Under the pieces are notes generated by a model that searched no databases, was not told the origin of the DNA, and saw only the letters and a program-made list of their open reading frames with translations. Position numbers and translations under genes: made by a program. From Clostridia bacterium (GTDB lineage: Bacteria > Bacillota > Clostridia > HGM11327), in assembly GCA_017935525.1 (NCBI GenBank), contig JAGBHJ010000151.1, positions 1-11,691 on the forward strand: 11,691 bases of DNA, read 5' to 3'. Shown here in pieces: positions 1 through 6,449 of the stretch (positions are counted from its first letter, which is position 1; each line of letters begins with the position of its first letter).

Positions 1-731
1 AGATGCATTGTGCATTCTGCGCTACGGGAATGGACGGCTTTATCAGAAATCTTTCCGCAGGCGAGATCGTTGCTCAGGTCATCCTTGCCAACAGACTGTT
101 GAAGTCAAGAGGCAAGACTAACGTGGCAAGATTGGTCTACATGGGCAGTGGTGAGCCCTTTGACAATTACGACAACGTAATTCGCTCAATCCGTCTGCTC
201 CACTCCCCCGAGGGCTTTAACATCGGGTACAGAAATTTTACAATTTCAACAGCAGGCCTTGTGGACAGCATCTATAATCTGACACAGGAGGATCTGCCGC
301 TGAATTTGTCCATATCTCTCCATGCTCCCAACGATGAGCTGAGACGCCAGCTTTTGCCCATCGCAAAAAGATACACTATCCAGGAGATACTGGAGGCGGC
401 AATGAATTATTTTGACGACTCCGGCAGACGTGTTACGATAGAGTACATCCTCATCAGCGAGGTAAACGATACAACGGAAAACGCAAAGGAGCTTGCTTCT
501 TTGCTTAAGAAGCTTCCCTTCCACGTGGATCTTATTCCCTTTAACGAGGTCAAGGGCTTGGGTTTTAAGCGCCCCGGCTATTCCAGAATAAAGGTGTTTA
601 TGGATATCCTCAAGGAAAGAGGCGTAAACGCAACCTGCCGTTTTTCCAAGGGCAAGGATATAAATGCTGCCTGCGGCCAGCTTAAGAGACATTACTCCGA
701 AAGCCGCAACATACAAAACAAGAATAAATAA
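1..731 (+). CDS. rlmN: 23S rRNA (adenine(2503)-C(2))-methyltransferase RlmN, 3' part (cut by left edge)
   Basis: Radical-SAM enzyme that methylates C2 of A2503 in 23S rRNA and, in many bacteria, of A37 in tRNAs. The window opens inside the gene; the reading frame is open to the edge and the ATG at 3 is an internal Met, not the start. The visible 242 residues carry the last two cysteines of the CX3CX2C iron-sulfur motif (visible Cys3 and Cys6, in HCAFCATG). They also carry a GSGEP SAM-binding segment (visible 48-52, usually GMGEP) and the C-terminal DINAACGQL motif whose Cys (visible 224) matches the methyl-carrying Cys355 of the E. coli enzyme. The first cluster Cys, the second catalytic Cys and the N-terminal domain lie off the edge, about 100 residues. 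prpC follows after 21 nt, so the two are probably co-transcribed. Family assignment is secure. Confidence 0.95.
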   Translation, partial: MHCAFCATGMDGFIRNLSAGEIVAQVILANRLLKSRGKTNVARLVYMGSGEPFDNYDNVIRSIRLLHSPEGFNIGYRNFTISTAGLVDSIYNLTQEDLPLNLSISLHAPNDELRRQLLPIAKRYTIQEILEAAMNYFDDSGRRVTIEYILISEVNDTTENAKELASLLKKLPFHVDLIPFNEVKGLGFKRPGYSRIKVFMDILKERGVNATCRFSKGKDINAACGQLKRHYSESRNIQNKNK

Positions 732-752
732 AAGTAAGGAAAGGCGCACAAT

Positions 753-1484
753 ATGAACTTTGAATTTTTCGCCGTATCACACAAGGGTCTTGTAAGAGAA
801 AATAACGAGGATTACTTCTGTATCCCCTCAAGCTCGCCGTTGCCAAAGGGCTTGGTAGTGCTTGCGGACGGTATGGGTGGTCACAAATCGGGAGAGGTTG
901 CCAGCAAAATGGCGTCGGATACCTTTGTGACTGAATTCTGCGCTCTTGGTGATGACAAAACGATTACCGAAAAGCTATTATTGTCGCTGGAAAAGGCAAA
1001 CAGCGCTGTATATACAGCGGCAACAGATAAACTGTTTAAGAACAATATGGGCACTACCATGACTGCCTGCTACGTTGAGGACACAAAAGCCGTGTTCCTC
1101 AACGTGGGCGACAGCAGAGCCTATCTTGTGAGGGATAACGAGGCTGTTCAGGTAACCCAGGATCATTCCGTTGTCCAGGAGCTTTTGATAAAGTCCATTA
1201 TCACCGAGGAGGAAGCGGCAAATCACCCGCAAAAGAACGTGATCACAAGAGCTATCGGTATAGAACCTACCGTAAATGGGGATATTTTTATAAAGGATAT
1301 CCGCCACGGTGACCACATAGTGCTCTGCTCCGACGGTCTTACTGCCCACATTGATCTTAACGACCTTATGATACTTTTTGACCCTGCTTGCACGGTGGAT
1401 TCCATTGCAAATACTTTAAGGGATCTTGCCTTGGCACAGGGAGGCACGGACAACGTTACGGTGGTAGTTATCCGCTGTGACTGA
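753..1484 (+). CDS. prpC: PP2C-family Ser/Thr protein phosphatase PrpC (Stp)
   Basis: Cytosolic metal-dependent phosphatase that reverses phosphorylation by the PASTA kinase encoded next. At 243 residues it has the minimal bacterial PP2C length. All hallmark motifs are visible in order: NED (18-20), ADGMGGHKSGE (38-48), GTTMTA (100-105), GDSRAYL (119-125), the QDHS segment (136-139), CSDGLT (192-197) and GGTDN (230-234). Asp20, Asp39, Asp194 and Asp233 correspond to the usual metal-binding aspartates, so the enzyme should be active. The start at 753 is supported by an AAGGAAAGG ribosome binding site at 736-744, 8 nt upstream. It lies 21 nt after rlmN and 32 nt before prkC, the standard phosphatase-kinase pairing of Gram-positive bacteria. 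Nothing appears degraded. Confidence 0.95.
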   Translation: MNFEFFAVSHKGLVRENNEDYFCIPSSSPLPKGLVVLADGMGGHKSGEVASKMASDTFVTEFCALGDDKTITEKLLLSLEKANSAVYTAATDKLFKNNMGTTMTACYVEDTKAVFLNVGDSRAYLVRDNEAVQVTQDHSVVQELLIKSIITEEEAANHPQKNVITRAIGIEPTVNGDIFIKDIRHGDHIVLCSDGLTAHIDLNDLMILFDPACTVDSIANTLRDLALAQGGTDNVTVVVIRCD

Positions 1485-1516
1485 CTTGATTCAAAAAGAA
1501 GGATGGTGAAAGGTTT

Positions 1517-3433
1517 ATGACAGACAGAATACTCAATAACAGATATAAGCTTGGGGAGCAGATCGGCAGCGGCGGTATGTCCATTGTTTACAAGGCAGAG
1601 GATCTTACCACGGGCGAGACAGTTGCCATCAAGGTGCTTCGCTCGGAGCTTTCAGAAAATGATCAGCTCATCAGAAAATTTAACCAGGAGGCAGAATCCG
1701 CCAAAAGGCTTACTCATCCCAATATAGTAAGAACAAGGGATGCAGGCTATGACGACAATATATATTACATCGTGCGAGACCTTGTTGATGGCATGACGTT
1801 AAAGGAGTACATCGATAAGGAGGGTCCTTTGGCACCCGACCATGCGGCAGATATAGCTCTTAAGGTAGCGTTTGGTCTGCAGTACGCACATTCCAACGGC
1901 GTTATACACAGGGATATAAAACCTCATAACATTATAATTGACAACGACGGTTCTGTTAAGCTTACCGATTTTGGCATTGCAAGAGTGCTGAACGATGAAA
2001 CTCGCACCACGGAATACGGCAAGAGCCTTGTCGGAACGGTGTATTACACCTCCCCCGAGCAGATTCGTGGGCTTAACGTGGACGAAAGAACGGACGTTTA
2101 CTCTTTGGGCGTGGTTCTTTTTGAAATGCTGACAGGCACTCTCCCCTTTGATGGCGAAAATGCGGTCAATATTGCTATGCAACACGTTACAAAGGAGGCC
2201 GAATCCGCCAGAAAGTACAACAAAGCGGTTAATACATCCCTTGACAACATAATCAGAAATGCCATGGCAAAAAAGCTTGACGGCAGATACAGATCCATTG
2301 ACGATATGATCAGAGATCTGCAGAAATATCTTGCAGGTAACGACATGGGCATATTCAGGATCGCCCCTGCAACAGTAAGATCGTCCTCTTCAAAGAAGGG
2401 TATCTCTGCAAAAAAACACGCCGAGAAGGAGCGTCGCAGAAAAAAGAATGCGGACGACATCAACGCGTTTCTTGTGAATATGCTGTTGGTGGTGCTGCTT
2501 TCGGGACTTTTGGTGATGTTGATCTACGGAATCTACACAGTAGGCTCAACCATCATAAAGAATAATTTTGTTGTTTCCACAGTTGACGTGCCCGATGTTT
2601 GCGGAAGACCCGAGGCAGAGGCGCAAAAGCTTCTTGAGGATAAGCAGCTCATATACAGAGCAGTTTCTACGGAGTACAATTCAAAAATACCCGCCGGCTA
2701 CGTTATTTCCCAGACTCCCGCTGACGGCGAGACCGTAAACGAGGACTCCCTTGTGCAGGTGGTGGTGAGCCTTGGAGCGTTTGAAATAGAAATTCCGTAC
2801 TGTGTGGGCATGGATATCGTTTCTGCAGAGTACGAGATAAAAAAATCGGGATACATCACTATCGGTAAGTACAATTACGTTGACAGCAACGAGCCGGAAA
2901 ACACGATCATATCCCAGTCACTTCCGTCGGGCACCTATTCTCTTGACGGTAACTACGTTACCATTTACTTTGATATAAGCAAGGGTCCCTCTGACGAATA
3001 CGTTGAGTTGAGGAATTTTGTGGGTTATACCATCTCCACGGTGCAGGAGCTGGCAAAGGATATAACAATAAAGGTCACCTACGAGCACAGCGATACGGTT
3101 GGTAAGGATGTAGTTATAAGCCAGAACATCCCTGCAGGTACTGTCGTTGAAAAGGGTGAGGAGGTCCATTTTGTGGTGAGCCTGGGACCGGAAAAGCTTG
3201 TTGAGATGGAGGTTCTTATCTCTATTCCCGATAACGTCAACATCTCCTCCGATGGCGTTTTGTTTGTAACCATCAAGCAGATCAGAAACGGTGATTTTGT
3301 GACTGTTTACACAGGTAACGCCAACGTTGAGAATTCTATGATAGAGGTAACCCTTGAGGGTAGCGGAACACAGACCTACTACGTATACGCAAATAACGCA
3401 TTTATTTGTACGAAAACGGTGGATTTTGACTAA
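1517..3433 (+). CDS. prkC: Transmembrane PASTA-domain Ser/Thr protein kinase PrkC (Stk1/PknB type)
   Basis: Membrane kinase that senses muropeptides or lipid II through extracellular PASTA repeats and phosphorylates cell-wall, translation and germination targets. Kinase domain about 10-270: Gly-rich loop GSGGMS (17-22), catalytic Lys39, HRD (131-133) with KPHN (135-138), DFG (151-153), an activation loop with Thr162, Thr164 and Thr165 as likely autophosphorylation sites, and SPE (179-181). A basic juxtamembrane stretch (293-310) is followed by one membrane segment (about 316-343). Three PASTA repeats follow at about 354-420, 421-490 and 494-557. A further beta-rich region (559-638) recalls the Ig-like C-terminal module of B. 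subtilis PrkC, and the 638-residue length is close to that protein. The start is favoured by GGTGA at 1505-1509, 7 nt upstream; the closer GAAAGG leaves only 3 nt. rsgA begins 2 nt after the stop, suggesting translational coupling. Confidence 0.96.
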   Translation: MTDRILNNRYKLGEQIGSGGMSIVYKAEDLTTGETVAIKVLRSELSENDQLIRKFNQEAESAKRLTHPNIVRTRDAGYDDNIYYIVRDLVDGMTLKEYIDKEGPLAPDHAADIALKVAFGLQYAHSNGVIHRDIKPHNIIIDNDGSVKLTDFGIARVLNDETRTTEYGKSLVGTVYYTSPEQIRGLNVDERTDVYSLGVVLFEMLTGTLPFDGENAVNIAMQHVTKEAESARKYNKAVNTSLDNIIRNAMAKKLDGRYRSIDDMIRDLQKYLAGNDMGIFRIAPATVRSSSSKKGISAKKHAEKERRRKKNADDINAFLVNMLLVVLLSGLLVMLIYGIYTVGSTIIKNNFVVSTVDVPDVCGRPEAEAQKLLEDKQLIYRAVSTEYNSKIPAGYVISQTPADGETVNEDSLVQVVVSLGAFEIEIPYCVGMDIVSAEYEIKKSGYITIGKYNYVDSNEPENTIISQSLPSGTYSLDGNYVTIYFDISKGPSDEYVELRNFVGYTISTVQELAKDITIKVTYEHSDTVGKDVVISQNIPAGTVVEKGEEVHFVVSLGPEKLVEMEVLISIPDNVNISSDGVLFVTIKQIRNGDFVTVYTGNANVENSMIEVTLEGSGTQTYYVYANNAFICTKTVDFD

Positions 3434-3435
3434 AT

Positions 3436-4302
3436 ATGTTTGAAGGAAAGATTATAAAGGGCGTCGGGGGGCTTTATACAGTCTCCCGAGGCGACGAGCT
3501 TGTTGTGTGCAATGCAAGGGGTGTTTTTCGAAAGGAAAAGATAACACCCTGCATTGGTGACAACGTGACCGTAAATGACGATAATTGCATCGAGGACATT
3601 AAGGACAGAAAAAACATTCTTATCCGCCCTCCTGTGGCAAATATAGACCATCTTGCCATCGTTGTATCAGCGCAGTTACCCTATGCCGATACTTTGATGC
3701 TGGACAAGCTGACTGTATCCGCATTGAGCCTTGGTATTGAGCCAATGGTGCTTATAAACAAGTGTGACATTGCAACCGATGACGGCGTACAAAAGATAGT
3801 GGATCATCTGAAAAATACGGACATCCCCTGTTTTGCCGTTGATTGCGTTTCTGAGGAGGGAATTAACAGGATAGTAAATTGCCTTAAAAAGGGCGTAACG
3901 GCTTTTGCAGGGCAATCAGGCGTTGGTAAGACCTCAATATTGAACACTCTGTTGGGTGACGGTGGATACGAGGTAGGTCAGCTGAGCGAAAAGCTGAAAA
4001 GAGGCAGACACACCACCCGTCATGTGGAGTTGCACAGAATAAACGAGGACGTTTTTGTAGTTGACACTCCCGGCTTTTCAAAATACGACGCAGAGGTGGT
4101 TGACGCAGAAACATTGGGCAGGTACTTCCCCGAGTTTGTAAAGCATTACAAGGGATGTGCGTTTAACTCCTGCTCACATACCCACGAGCCCGACTGCAAC
4201 GTCAAAAAAGCGTTGGAGAACGGTGAGATATCCCGTTCAAGATACAATAACTACATAAAAATATACGAACAGATAAAGCAAAGAAAGGCAAATTACAGAT
4301 GA
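3436..4302 (+). CDS. rsgA: Ribosome small-subunit-dependent GTPase RsgA (YloQ/CpgA)
   Basis: Circularly permuted GTPase that binds the 30S subunit and helps its late maturation. An N-terminal OB-fold (about 1-65) precedes the GTPase core, in which G4 (NKCD, 108-111) comes before G1 (GQSGVGKT, 159-166), G2 (GRHTT, 190-194) and G3 (DTPG, 210-213). This permuted order is the family signature. The C-terminal zinc module has Cys241, Cys246, His248 and Cys254 in the expected C-x4-C-x-H-x5-C spacing. The length of 288 residues is typical. There is no strong ribosome binding site; a GGTGG at 3418-3422 lies 13 nt upstream, so translation is probably coupled to prkC, whose stop is 2 nt away. Its stop overlaps the rpe start as ATGA. 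In Bacillus this protein is a phosphorylation substrate of PrkC, which fits the neighbourhood. Confidence 0.96.
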   Translation: MFEGKIIKGVGGLYTVSRGDELVVCNARGVFRKEKITPCIGDNVTVNDDNCIEDIKDRKNILIRPPVANIDHLAIVVSAQLPYADTLMLDKLTVSALSLGIEPMVLINKCDIATDDGVQKIVDHLKNTDIPCFAVDCVSEEGINRIVNCLKKGVTAFAGQSGVGKTSILNTLLGDGGYEVGQLSEKLKRGRHTTRHVELHRINEDVFVVDTPGFSKYDAEVVDAETLGRYFPEFVKHYKGCAFNSCSHTHEPDCNVKKALENGEISRSRYNNYIKIYEQIKQRKANYR

Positions 4303-4952
4303 TTAAGATCGCTCCATCACTTCTTGCGGCAGATTTTTGCTGCCTTGGTAACGAGGTTGAATCCTTGAACACAACGGGGGCTTATATGCTCCACCTTGAT
4401 ATTATGGACGGCATTTTTGTTCCCAATATCTCCTTTGGCTACGACGTGGTAAAACAGCTTCGCCCACGTTCACAGCTTATTTTTGACGTACACCTTATGA
4501 TAACGGACCCTATGAAGTACATAGACAAGTTTATTGAGGCGGGCGCTGACAGCATCACGTTCCATTACGAGGCTGTGGAAAACGCCGAGGAGGTTCTGGA
4601 TTACATCCGTTCAAAGGGTGTAGCAGCGGCAATGTCCATCAAGCCCAAGACATCTGTTGAGGAGATCGCCCATCTTCTCCCAAAGATGGATATGTTTTTG
4701 ATAATGAGCGTTGAGCCCGGCTTTGGCGGACAGAAGTATATGCCCCAGGCTACGGAAAAAATTGCAAAGGCAAAGCAGTATATTACAGAAAATGGTCTGA
4801 AGACCCTTATCCAAGTGGACGGCGGCGTTAACGCAAGCAACATTGCCCGGGTTTACGGCGCAGGAGCTGACATTGCAGTGGCAGGCACGGCAGTATTCGG
4901 CAAGGCTGACAGAGCCCTGGCTGTAAAAGAGCTGGTAGAGACTGCAGAATAA
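4299..4952 (+). CDS. rpe: Ribulose-phosphate 3-epimerase
   Basis: Cytosolic TIM-barrel enzyme interconverting ribulose 5-phosphate and xylulose 5-phosphate in the pentose phosphate pathway. Its 217 residues match the family. Visible signatures: the IAPSLLAADF start (4-13, Ser7 in the active site), HLDIMDG (32-38) with metal ligands His32 and Asp34, DVHLM (63-67) with His65, MSVEPGFGGQ (136-145), and VDGG (173-176) with Asp174 as the catalytic acid/base. The phosphate-binding GT near 196-197 is also present. The ATG overlaps the rsgA stop by 4 nt, so it is translationally coupled. It is the last gene of the operon; a strong hairpin terminator begins 12 nt past the stop codon. In many Clostridia a thiamine pyrophosphokinase gene follows rpe, but here the operon ends instead. 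Confidence 0.96.
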   Translation: MIKIAPSLLAADFCCLGNEVESLNTTGAYMLHLDIMDGIFVPNISFGYDVVKQLRPRSQLIFDVHLMITDPMKYIDKFIEAGADSITFHYEAVENAEEVLDYIRSKGVAAAMSIKPKTSVEEIAHLLPKMDMFLIMSVEPGFGGQKYMPQATEKIAKAKQYITENGLKTLIQVDGGVNASNIARVYGAGADIAVAGTAVFGKADRALAVKELVETAE

Positions 4953-4996
4953 TAAAAAAAAACGACGGACGGAAAATAATTTCCGTCCGTTTTTGT
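4953..4996. terminator. Bidirectional intrinsic terminator between rpe and yabQ
   Basis: A perfect 11-bp stem (ACGGACGGAAA at 4965-4975 with TTTCCGTCCGT at 4980-4990) closes a 4-nt ATAA loop. On the plus strand it runs into TTTTT-G-TTT for rpe. On the minus strand it runs into a run of nine T (complement of 4954-4962) for yabQ. The two operons converge here with only 44 bp between their stop codons, so one hairpin can end both transcripts. Confidence 0.93.
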
Positions 4997-5338
4997 TTAC
5001 GGTCTGTTCTTTCTGCTTAACACAAAAAGCTTTACGTTATACGCACTCAAAAGCCCTGCCAGCATCACTCCGTAGTAAAACAAGCGCAGTCTTGCGTTAT
5101 TAAGGCTGTAAAAAACTGCAAACACAAGCAATGCATACATCACCCAAAAGAATACGTCGCACACTGCAAAGAGTATCCGACGCCGAAATCTTGACGGGGT
5201 CAGCATCGCAATACCCATTGAATAAAGACTGTAAAGCCCCATGGCAGCTGCACCGACGCCAAAGCTGACACAAAATATCAATACCTGGCTCCATACGGGC
5301 TCCATGCCCATCTGCTCAAGAAAATTATCGGGTATCAT
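4997..5338 (-). CDS. yabQ: Spore cortex biosynthesis protein YabQ
   Basis: Small integral membrane protein of the YabQ family. In B. subtilis, YabQ sits in the forespore outer membrane and is needed for cortex formation. This copy has 113 residues and three hydrophobic segments (about 17-39, 55-78 and 86-105). A basic loop (SRFRRR, 49-54) precedes the second segment. The family pattern of a DxxFW motif (61-65), a central Asn-x-Arg-x-Arg-leading stretch (81-87), and a YNVK motif (100-103) after the last helix is visible. Its start overlaps the yabP stop as ATGA, and no separate ribosome binding site is evident, so the two are translationally coupled. Identity rests on pattern plus context, since such small membrane proteins diverge fast. 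Expression is expected only in sporulation, under mother-cell sigma-E in Bacillus. Confidence 0.88.
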   Translation of the reverse strand: MIPDNFLEQMGMEPVWSQVLIFCVSFGVGAAAMGLYSLYSMGIAMLTPSRFRRRILFAVCDVFFWVMYALLVFAVFYSLNNARLRLFYYGVMLAGLLSAYNVKLFVLSRKNRP

Positions 5339-5631
5339 CTGAACAGTCTTGACATCCAGCCGCCCTTTTCCATTCTGTCGGCGCTGCTGTACTGTATGGA
5401 GTCCACGTTGCCCTCAATGTCAAGGCAGCCCTCGTCTATGTTGAGCTTGTTGATGTGCAGCTCGCTGCCCGTCACCGTTATCATGCCGTAAGGCGTTGCA
5501 AGCACTATTGTGTGCTCGTCAAATCCATCCACGTCCGTTACTCCCGTTACGGAAAGCACCCTTCTGTCATCCAGCTTGACTGTGTGCGTGCCCTGGCGCG
5601 GCACGGAATTATCTTCTATTCTGTAACTCAT
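5335..5631 (-). CDS. yabP: Sporulation protein YabP
   Basis: YabP/YqfC-family protein, required for sporulation in B. subtilis and associated there with the spore surface. The family core is clear: a HTVKLDDRRVLSVTGVTDV segment, then FDEHTIVLAT, YGMITVTGSELHI and a NIDEG...IEGNV segment, consistent with an all-beta fold. I place the start at the ATG ending at 5631 (98 residues), because AAAGGA (complement of 5641-5646) stands 9 nt upstream. The in-frame ATG at 5649 would add six residues but lacks any ribosome binding site, and the AAAGGA would then be part of its coding sequence. The stop overlaps the yabQ start by 4 nt. The gap of 86 nt from rqcP is the longest inside this part of the cluster and may hold a separate promoter. 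Confidence 0.9.
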   Translation of the reverse strand: MSYRIEDNSVPRQGTHTVKLDDRRVLSVTGVTDVDGFDEHTIVLATPYGMITVTGSELHINKLNIDEGCLDIEGNVDSIQYSSADRMEKGGWMSRLFR

Positions 5632-5666
5632 ATGTATTTGTCCTTTCATAGTAGGTTATCTCTTGG

Positions 5667-5680
5667 ATAGTACATACTAT
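5667..5680. repeat. Short inverted repeat in the rqcP-yabP spacer
   Basis: ATAGTA (5667-5672) and TACTAT (5675-5680) are perfect 6-bp inverted arms with a 2-nt CA centre, about 36 nt upstream of the preferred yabP start. The geometry suits a protein-binding dyad better than an RNA hairpin. On the minus strand it overlaps a CATAGTAT, which loosely resembles the CATAnnnT -10 of mother-cell sigma factors. No convincing -35 was found at the proper distance, so a sporulation promoter is only a possibility. The rest of the spacer is AT-rich and shows nothing else. Confidence 0.35.
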
Positions 5681-5717
5681 GCTGACAAGCATACGTTAAG
5701 AACAAAAGATAAAAGTA

Positions 5718-5969
5718 TTATTCGTTATCGGGCAGAGCCTCAAACATTTCTGCGCTCTGGCTCTTGCCTGCTGTTTCCTGTATCTTCAGAATTCTGTATT
5801 TTTTAGGCAGATCACCAAAGCGGATCTCTATGATATCCCCTTCCTTTACCTCTGTGGAGGGCTTTGCAACCTTGCCGTTGATGGCAACTCTGCCGTTGTC
5901 GCAGGCCTCGTTTGCCACGGTGCGGCGCTTTATAATACGGGACACCTTAAGGTATTTATCTAATCTCAT
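5718..5969 (-). CDS. rqcP: S4-domain ribosome quality-control protein RqcP (YabO)
   Basis: Small RNA-binding protein that joins RqcH on stalled 50S subunits and supports addition of C-terminal alanine tails to nascent chains during ribosome rescue. It has 83 residues; the S4 alpha-L motif fills about 1-60. The N-terminus (MRLDKYLKVSRIIKRRTVA) is nearly that of B. subtilis YabO as I recall it, and Arg2 and Arg16, the conserved rRNA-contacting arginines, are both present. The segment GRVAINGKVAKPSTEVKEGD completes the S4 fold. The C-terminal 20 residues are variable and acidic. The start is fixed by AAGGAG (complement of 5976-5981) 6 nt upstream. A terminator-like hairpin lies just in front of that site, which could limit read-through from hup. 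Confidence 0.93.
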   Translation of the reverse strand: MRLDKYLKVSRIIKRRTVANEACDNGRVAINGKVAKPSTEVKEGDIIEIRFGDLPKKYRILKIQETAGKSQSAEMFEALPDNE

Positions 5970-5984
5970 ACTGTTCTCCTTTAT

Positions 5985-6037
5985 AAAACAAACCCCGCCA
6001 ACACTGATATTGAAATGATCATTCAGTGGGGTGGGGT
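5985..6037 (-). terminator. Terminator or attenuator hairpin between hup and rqcP
   Basis: Read on the minus strand, the arm from 6037 to 6023 (ACCCCACCCCACTGA) folds with the arm from 6007 to 5992 (TCAGTGTTGGCGGGGT). Paired blocks are ACCCC/GGGGT, CC/GG and CACTGA/TCAGTG, with one mismatch and one small internal bulge. The loop of 15 nt contains TGATCA. The stem is followed by TTTGTTTT (to 5985). It begins 22 nt past the hup stop and ends only 3 nt before the rqcP ribosome binding site, so it may act as a leaky terminator controlling how much rqcP is made. Confidence 0.65.
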
Positions 6038-6058
6038 AAATATCCGTTATTGTATCAA

Positions 6059-6367
6059 TTATTCCTCATCTTCGTCGCAATCACAGCTCTCGCCGCCGTT
6101 GAGTGCATCTCTGAGTGTCTTACCAACCTTAAAGGATACTACCTTGCAGGGCGGGAATACGATGCTGTCCTTGGACTGAAGGCTAACGCCCTTTCTTGCG
6201 GCGCGCTCCTTAACCTTGAAATTACCAAAGCCAACGATCTGGACATTGTCACCAGACTCCAAAGCACTTGAAATGCTTTCAAAAACTGTCTCCACGATTT
6301 CCTTTGATTGCTTCTTGGAAATGTGAGCCTTTTCTGCTACCTCTGCTATCAAACTGTTTTTATTCAT
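6059..6367 (-). CDS. hup: HU-family nucleoid DNA-binding protein with altered arm and acidic tail
   Basis: Histone-like protein that binds and bends DNA as a dimer in the nucleoid. Residues 1-90 align without gaps to bacterial HU: MNKNSLIAEVAEK, the VQIVGFGNFKVKERAARKG core (42-60), and the closing VGKTLRDALN. Two features depart from the norm. In the DNA-gripping beta arm the usual NPxTG reads SLQSK, placing Leu at position 63 where HU normally has the proline that intercalates into DNA. Residues 91-102 add a tail (GGESCDCDEDEE) rich in acid and holding two Cys. The start is supported by AAGGAG (complement of 6377-6382) 9 nt upstream. The gene stands between mazG and rqcP, a placement known in Clostridia but not in Bacillus. 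The gene symbol is a family name; which paralog it is cannot be told here. Confidence 0.9.
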   Translation of the reverse strand: MNKNSLIAEVAEKAHISKKQSKEIVETVFESISSALESGDNVQIVGFGNFKVKERAARKGVSLQSKDSIVFPPCKVVSFKVGKTLRDALNGGESCDCDEDEE

Positions 6368-6417
6368 AGCTATAATCTCCTTTTATCCGTTTTACATATT
6401 TATTATTTTGCCCGATA

Positions 6418-6438
6418 TTGTCCGATAAATGCGGACAA
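6418..6438. repeat. Perfect 7-bp inverted repeat in the mazG-hup spacer
   Basis: TTGTCCG (6418-6424) and CGGACAA (6432-6438) flank a 7-nt ATAAATG loop. No T-tract follows on either strand, so it is not a standard terminator. It sits 51 nt upstream of the hup start, where an operator, a weak hairpin or part of a promoter could lie. Another TTTGTCCG occurs nearby at 6459-6466, inside the 3' end of mazG. No convincing promoter for hup could be assigned in this spacer. Confidence 0.4.
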
Positions 6439-6449
6439 ACGAGGCATCA

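Noticed and set aside
376..600. Possible CRISPR, tRNA or riboswitch elements in the window
   Set aside because: Reading both strands by eye gave no spaced direct repeats, cloverleaf-like segments or known riboswitch cores anywhere in the window; the coordinates given are only an example stretch.
246..749. Long minus-strand open frame opposite rlmN
   Set aside because: It overlaps the clearly coding rlmN and shows no family motif; it is the reverse-strand shadow of that gene.
5632..5649. ATG at 5649 as the yabP start
   Set aside because: No ribosome binding site precedes it, while AAAGGA is well spaced for the second ATG at 5631.
5455..5670. Plus-strand open frame opposite yabP
   Set aside because: Lies within yabP on the other strand, has no ribosome binding site, and encodes no recognisable pattern.
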